In this document: positions 60,667 through 64,000 of the stretch, piece by piece | Numbering within the stretch: position 1 is the first letter of the stretch | Layout: every line of letters begins with the position of its first letter | DNA from: Streptomyces coelicoflavus | GTDB taxonomy: Bacteria; Actinomycetota; Actinomycetes; Streptomycetales; Streptomycetaceae | Reading direction: 5' to 3' | DNA length: 64,000 nt | Assembly: GCF_003112555.1 (NCBI RefSeq) | Contig: NZ_BEWB01000014.1 | Location: 62,001-126,000, forward strand | Made by a program: the position numbers and the translations under genes | Notes under the pieces: generated by a model | What the model was told of the DNA's origin: nothing | What the model saw: only the letters and a program-made list of their open reading frames with translations | The model's database searches: none

Positions 60667-61203
60667 ATGGGCAAGACCGCACTGATCGTCATCGACATGA
60701 TCAATACGTACGATCACCAGGACGCCGAGTCCCTGATCCCCGCCGTGGAGTCCGTACTGCCCAGGGTGACCGGCCTGCTGGAGCGGGCCCGGCGGCAGGG
60801 CGTACCGGTGATCTACGTCAACGACAACTTCGGGGAGTGGCGCTCGCACCACGGCGAGATCCTCGACAAGGCCCTCTCCGGGCCGCACTCCCGGCTCGTC
60901 GAGCCGCTGAAGCCCGACGACTCCTCCCTCTTCGTCGTCAAGGCGCGCCATTCGGTCTTCTTCGAGACCCCGCTGACCTATCTGCTCCACCAGCAGGGCG
61001 TCGACCGGCTCGTGCTGTGCGGGCAGGTCACCGAGCAGTGCGTGCTCTACTCGGCGCTGGACGCGCACATCCGCCATCTGAAGGTCATCGTTCCGCGTGA
61101 CGCGGTCGCCCACATCCACGCCGATCTGGCGGACGCGGCGCTCCGCATGATGGAGCGGAACATGGGCGCCCGGGTGTGCGACAGCGGCGAGTTGTGGACG
61201 TGA
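60667..61203 (+). CDS. isochorismatase-family cysteine hydrolase
   Basis: 178 residues: ALIVIDMINTYDHQDAE (Asp), VKARHSVFFETPLTYLL (Lys) and VTEQCVLYSALDAHIR (Cys), the Asp-Lys-Cys triad of the isochorismatase superfamily; the absence of the isochorismatase-specific flanking domains suggests nicotinamidase- or amidase-like activity. Preceded only by a weak ribosome site. No siderophore biosynthesis genes adjoin it. Confidence 0.86.
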   Translation: MGKTALIVIDMINTYDHQDAESLIPAVESVLPRVTGLLERARRQGVPVIYVNDNFGEWRSHHGEILDKALSGPHSRLVEPLKPDDSSLFVVKARHSVFFETPLTYLLHQQGVDRLVLCGQVTEQCVLYSALDAHIRHLKVIVPRDAVAHIHADLADAALRMMERNMGARVCDSGELWT

Positions 61204-61245
61204 GCCGGGCCGTCGCCCCGCCGCGGACGGGACGGGCGCCCGTCG

Positions 61246-61737
61246 TCAGGTCCGCAGGCTGCGCACGGGCAGGACGACCTGCGCCGCCGTGGAGAGCGTG
61301 TCCTCGTGGTTGGCGAACGCGGCGACCGCCGCACTGTCGCCGGGCTCGCCCCCGGACCAGGGACGGGTGGCGAAGACGAGACAGGCGTACCCCCGCTTGT
61401 CCGCCGCCGCCCGCCACCGCGGGGTGGGGACGAACTGGGCGTTGACGCCCGGCATGGTGAGGGCCGCCGCGCCGGGTACGACGAGCAGGCCGACCGGCAG
61501 GTCGGGCAGCACGGTGCCGTCGAGGACGCTGTCGCCGCCCACCGCGATGCCGGAACGGCTCAGCAGCCCCTCGACGGCGGCCGGGACCGCCTCCGGGCCG
61601 CCCTCCCCGTCGCCGAGGGAGCAGGCGAGGAGGAAGGGCACGTCGCCTTCGGGCGTCTCACGGTGCCAGGACATGATGACGAGCGTGCCGAGGTCGGCGG
61701 TGCGCAAGGGGCGCGGGTCAGTGGAGATCGAAGTCAC
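61246..61737 (-). CDS. DUF5949-like hypothetical protein
   Basis: 163 residues from a GTG. TADLGTLVIMSWHRETPEGDVPFLLACSLGDGEGGPEA, LPVGLLVVPGAAALTMPGVNAQFVPTPRWRAAADKRGYACLVFATRPW and VVLPVRSLRT resemble a Streptomyces-specific family; no known catalytic motif is seen. Convergent with the isochorismatase gene. Confidence 0.65.
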   Translation of the reverse strand: MTSISTDPRPLRTADLGTLVIMSWHRETPEGDVPFLLACSLGDGEGGPEAVPAAVEGLLSRSGIAVGGDSVLDGTVLPDLPVGLLVVPGAAALTMPGVNAQFVPTPRWRAAADKRGYACLVFATRPWSGGEPGDSAAVAAFANHEDTLSTAAQVVLPVRSLRT

Positions 61738-61937
61738 CGCGAAACCGTAAGCGCGCGCGGGGACGCACCCGCCCGGCCGTCACCCGACTGGACGACACTC
61801 TCGCGTTTCTTCACACGAACGAGGGGTGCCCGACGGCCGGCCCGTGCCGCGGGCGGGAGTGAGCCGGTGCTCCGACTGGCCCAGGACGGGGCGGTCTTGG
61901 GCGGCGACGGCCGATCACGTGGTGTAACAGTCATCTT

Positions 61938-62303
61938 ATGATCTGTAGACGAAATGATCGTCAGAGCGACGTGCGCGGCTCGCGTGGCCGCAGGATCCGC
62001 ACCGCCGCGGTGACCCTGGTCGCCGCCACCGCACTCGGCGCGACCGGCCAGGCGGTGGCCGCGCCGTCGGCGCCCGCGCGCACCGACTGGGACGCCATCG
62101 CCGCCTGCGAGTCCAGCGGCAACTGGCAGGCGAACACCGGCAACGGCTACTACGGCGGCCTTCAGTTCGCGCGGTCCAGCTGGATCGCGGCCGGCGGCCT
62201 CGAGTACGCCCCGCGCGCGGACCTCGCCACCCGCGCCGAGCAGATCGCCGTGGCGGAACGCCTGGCGCGGATCCAGGGAATGGGCGCCTGGGGCTGCGCC
62301 TGA
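61938..62303 (+). CDS. rpfE: Rpf/transglycosylase-family secreted protein (RpfE-like)
   Basis: 121 residues: a signal peptide (RIRTAAVTLVAATALGATGQAVA) followed directly by the resuscitation-promoting-factor core DWDAIAACESSGNWQANTGNGYYGGLQFARSSWIAAGGLEYA...RIQGMGAWGCA with the catalytic Glu in ACESSGNW and two Cys. No LysM or other wall-binding domain is present, so it is a minimal Rpf. It would cleave peptidoglycan glycan strands during spore germination. The start ATG 61938 lacks an obvious ribosome site; GTG 61971 is an alternative. The name follows my recollection of the single-domain S. coelicolor RpfE in this chromosomal region. Confidence 0.82.
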   Translation: MICRRNDRQSDVRGSRGRRIRTAAVTLVAATALGATGQAVAAPSAPARTDWDAIAACESSGNWQANTGNGYYGGLQFARSSWIAAGGLEYAPRADLATRAEQIAVAERLARIQGMGAWGCA

Positions 62304-62640
62304 GGTCCACCGCCGTCCGCTCAGCGTTGACCGGGGTAACCCGTGGGCGTGCACGTGCGGCCGATCACCGCCCCTCCCGTTTCCCCCGGGCGACGGACGG
62401 GCAGTGCCACCGGCGGGGGAGCCGAGTGGCGGCCCCGGACGTCGCCCACGCCGATACGCCCGGGGCCGCCGCCTCGCCCCCGCCTGCACACCGCGGTCGC
62501 GGCGCGCATCGGATCGATGGCGCGCCGCTTCGTGAACCGCCGGAATCACCGCATGCCGTGGACGCCAACCAGAGGGTGAAAGGCGGTCGAGGCCCACCGG
62601 TCCGCTCCGCCCGGACCGCAGCGACACCTTCGTTGCCGTG
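62304..62640. other. 337-bp intergenic region, no gene recognised
   Basis: Contains GTTGACCGGGGTAACCC just after rpf and an otherwise GC-rich stretch without convincing frame; the short frame 62343-62579 is Pro/Arg-rich and lacks a good ribosome site. No riboswitch or terminator was identified with confidence. Confidence 0.5.
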
Positions 62641-63480
62641 TCATGTCCCCGAAACGCGCCGCCCCGAAAAGGCCGACCAGCGGCCGTCCCGCCGGGCCAC
62701 CGTGATGTCCCGGCCGAAGCATCCGGTCAGCAGGGAGTCGGTCAGGACCTCGTCCACCGGGCCCCGGGACAGGATCCGCCCCTCGCGCAGCAATAGGGCG
62801 TGGCTGACGGCCTGGAACAGCTCCTCCAGATGGTGGGTGACCGTCACGGTGGCCAGCTGCGGCCTGCCCTCGGCCAGCTGGTGCATCGCCTCGACGAGGT
62901 CCTCGCGGGAGGGCAGGTCCAGGGCGTTGAACGGCTCGTCCAGGAGCAGCAGCACCGGATCGGCCATCAGCGCCCTGGCGATCAGGATCCGCGCCCGCTG
63001 CCCGCCCGAGCAGACCCCGTACGGCCGGTCGGCCAGCTCCTTGACGCCCAGCTCGATGAGCAGGTCGCGCGCCCGGACGCGGACCTCGTCGTCGTACGTC
63101 CGCCACAGGGGCTGGACGGTGCCGCTGTGGCCGGTGAGCACGACCGCGTGGGCGGTGAGGTCCTGCGGCACCCGCTGGGACGGGCTGACGTGACCGATGC
63201 GTGCCCGCAGTTCACGGACGTCCACCCGGCCGAGCCGGCTGCCGAGGACCTCGACGGTGCCCGTGGTGGGGTGCATGAGCGCGCCGAGGAGCCGCAGCAG
63301 GGTGGTCTTCCCCGCGCCGTTGGCCCCCAGCAGCGCCCAGTGCTCGCCCGGCCGGACCGTCCAGTCGACGCCGTCGAGGATCAGCTGGTCGGTGGTGAAG
63401 CGGCGCACGCTCACGTCCTGGAGCCGGAGCACGTCCGCCTCCGGCTCGTTCGTCCGGGAGTTGGCTGTCTGGCCGGTCAT
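62641..63480 (-). CDS. lone ABC-type ATPase
   Basis: 279 residues. Walker A GANGAGKTT, Q-loop HVSPSQRVPQDL, signature CSGGQRARILIA (Cys instead of the usual Leu), Walker B LLLLDEPFNALD, and switch His in TVTHHLEEL. The ATG 63480 has AAGGAG 7 bases upstream; 14 more residues are possible. No permease or binding protein adjoins, so the partner is elsewhere, or it is a soluble ABC protein. Divergent from the lipoprotein gene at the right edge. Confidence 0.85.
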   Translation of the reverse strand: MTGQTANSRTNEPEADVLRLQDVSVRRFTTDQLILDGVDWTVRPGEHWALLGANGAGKTTLLRLLGALMHPTTGTVEVLGSRLGRVDVRELRARIGHVSPSQRVPQDLTAHAVVLTGHSGTVQPLWRTYDDEVRVRARDLLIELGVKELADRPYGVCSGGQRARILIARALMADPVLLLLDEPFNALDLPSREDLVEAMHQLAEGRPQLATVTVTHHLEELFQAVSHALLLREGRILSRGPVDEVLTDSLLTGCFGRDITVARRDGRWSAFSGRRVSGT

Positions 63481-63688
63481 GCCGTGGCTCCTTCGCGCGC
63501 GGTGAACCCCTCGTTCGGTCACCGTGCACAGTAGATGTACTCACCACACGCCTGTCGGTCCGTCCGCTTCCTGGACGGCGGGCGGGCGGCAGCGGGGGCA
63601 CTCAGGCACGGATGAGCCCCCGTACTCATCCGCGGCACCGGGCCCGGCTCCTAGGGTGACGCCGTCGGTGGGACACGGAGGGGGAGCC

Positions 63689-64000
63689 ATGGGGAGTCGG
63701 GGCGCGGTACGGGGGAGCGGGCGATGGCGGGCGGGGCGCGTCGGTGGCGGCCTCGCGGTCCTGCTGGTGGGACTGCTCGGCACCGGCTGCGCGGCGTTCG
63801 ACACCGACGACGACGTGCGGCGGGCCCGGGAGCTGGCCGAGGAGTCGTACCCCGGGGAGCTCGAGGTCGTCGACGCCCGGATCCTGTTCCCGGAGTCCAG
63901 CGGCTCGGAGGTCACCCTGGCGATCGCCGACGACCCGGACGCGGCCGTCAGGTTCCGGATCGACGCGGCCAAGGACCGCTGCGACGGCGGCCCGAACTGC
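63689..64000 (+). CDS. lipoprotein, 3' end outside window
   Basis: The first 104 residues are visible. Signal with basic N-terminus, helix LAVLLVGLLGTGC and lipobox LGTGC; mature part begins AAFDTDDDVRRARELAEESYPGELEVVDARIL. Two further Cys appear (DRCDGGPNC). GGAGGGGGAG precedes ATG. Function unknown; the protein continues beyond 64000. Confidence 0.75.
   Translation, partial: MGSRGAVRGSGRWRAGRVGGGLAVLLVGLLGTGCAAFDTDDDVRRARELAEESYPGELEVVDARILFPESSGSEVTLAIADDPDAAVRFRIDAAKDRCDGGPNC

Noticed and set aside
61738..61937. c-di-AMP (ydaO) riboswitch before the rpf gene
   Set aside because: No recognisable ydaO sequence motifs in the 200-base leader; a covariance search would be needed to call one.
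62326..62342. GTTGACCGGGGTAACC as a SigB promoter
   Set aside because: GGGTAA is present but no GNNT element at the required distance and no gene follows on the plus strand.
62343..62579. Small gene between rpf and the ABC ATPase
   Set aside because: Pro/Arg-rich 78-residue frame without a ribosome site or recognisable features.

Overview
The window is GC-rich, densely coded chromosomal DNA of a Streptomyces. The evidence is a complete conservon, DUF574 methyltransferases, SpoIIE/RsbW-type signalling proteins, a snapalysin with its LysR regulator, a SchA/CurD-family protein, a resuscitation-promoting factor and frequent GTG starts. From memory, the order of nsrR-hmpA, pgm and a short rpf gene resembles the right arm of the S. 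coelicolor/S. lividans chromosome. That is recall, not a search. No tRNA, rRNA, IS element, prophage or CRISPR array was seen.

Layout. 1-3.5 kb: end of an EamA exporter, an MHS-family permease, and a secreted lipase behind twin palindromes. 3.6-8.3 kb: an iron-siderophore importer (ATPase, binding lipoprotein, double-length permease) and a PPOX flavoprotein, each behind an iron box next to its start codon. 8.3-11.4 kb: a radical-SAM spore-photoproduct-lyase relative, a tiny membrane protein, a DUF574 methyltransferase and a sugar acetyltransferase. 11.5-20.3 kb: a galactan/galactoside locus (GH30 interrupted by an in-frame TAG, GH42, sugar ABC importer, LacI) with two LacI-type palindromes. 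20.4-24.6 kb: a pyruvate oxidase-SDR operon behind a SigB-like promoter, a YihY/BrkB membrane protein and a CxxC protein.

24.7-30.3 kb: a conservon, cvnABCD plus two P450s. All its genes overlap; one P450 lacks the K-helix ExxR arginine, and the kinase tail carries an 18-bp tandem repeat. 30.5-33.5 kb: a GAF-ANTAR regulator divergent from a marR-like gene coupled to an MFS-universal-stress fusion. 33.5-35.9 kb: the nitric-oxide unit, cupin / nsrR / hmpA. 35.9-40.1 kb: a STAS-like protein, CbiZ, snapalysin plus LysR regulator, and a PepSY lipoprotein. 40.1-45.6 kb: an aromatic-acid locus (AAHS transporter, benzaldehyde dehydrogenase, benzoylformate decarboxylase, LysR) likely converting phenylglyoxylate to benzoate.

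45.6-54.5 kb: second DUF574 methyltransferase, S51-like peptidase, Ala-rich protein, phosphoglucomutase, an orphan P450, an RsbW-like ATPase, a GNAT acetyltransferase and a PAS-GAF-PP2C phosphatase. 54.7-56.1 kb: a repeat-containing surface protein beside a class F sortase. 56.2-58.5 kb: a SchA/CurD protein convergent with an O-methyltransferase. 58.6-64 kb: a beta-helix protein, membrane-tethered Mrr-type nuclease, isochorismatase-like hydrolase, DUF5949-like protein, Rpf/transglycosylase, lone ABC ATPase and a truncated lipoprotein.

The observations most worth checking are the sortase F/PRGGMHTGGG repeat pair, the TAG in the GH30 gene, the conservon details, the MarR/MFS-Usp unit with an apparently leaderless promoter, the GCATYTGAT motif shared by nsrR, hmpA and the cupin gene, and the palindrome pair at the lipase.
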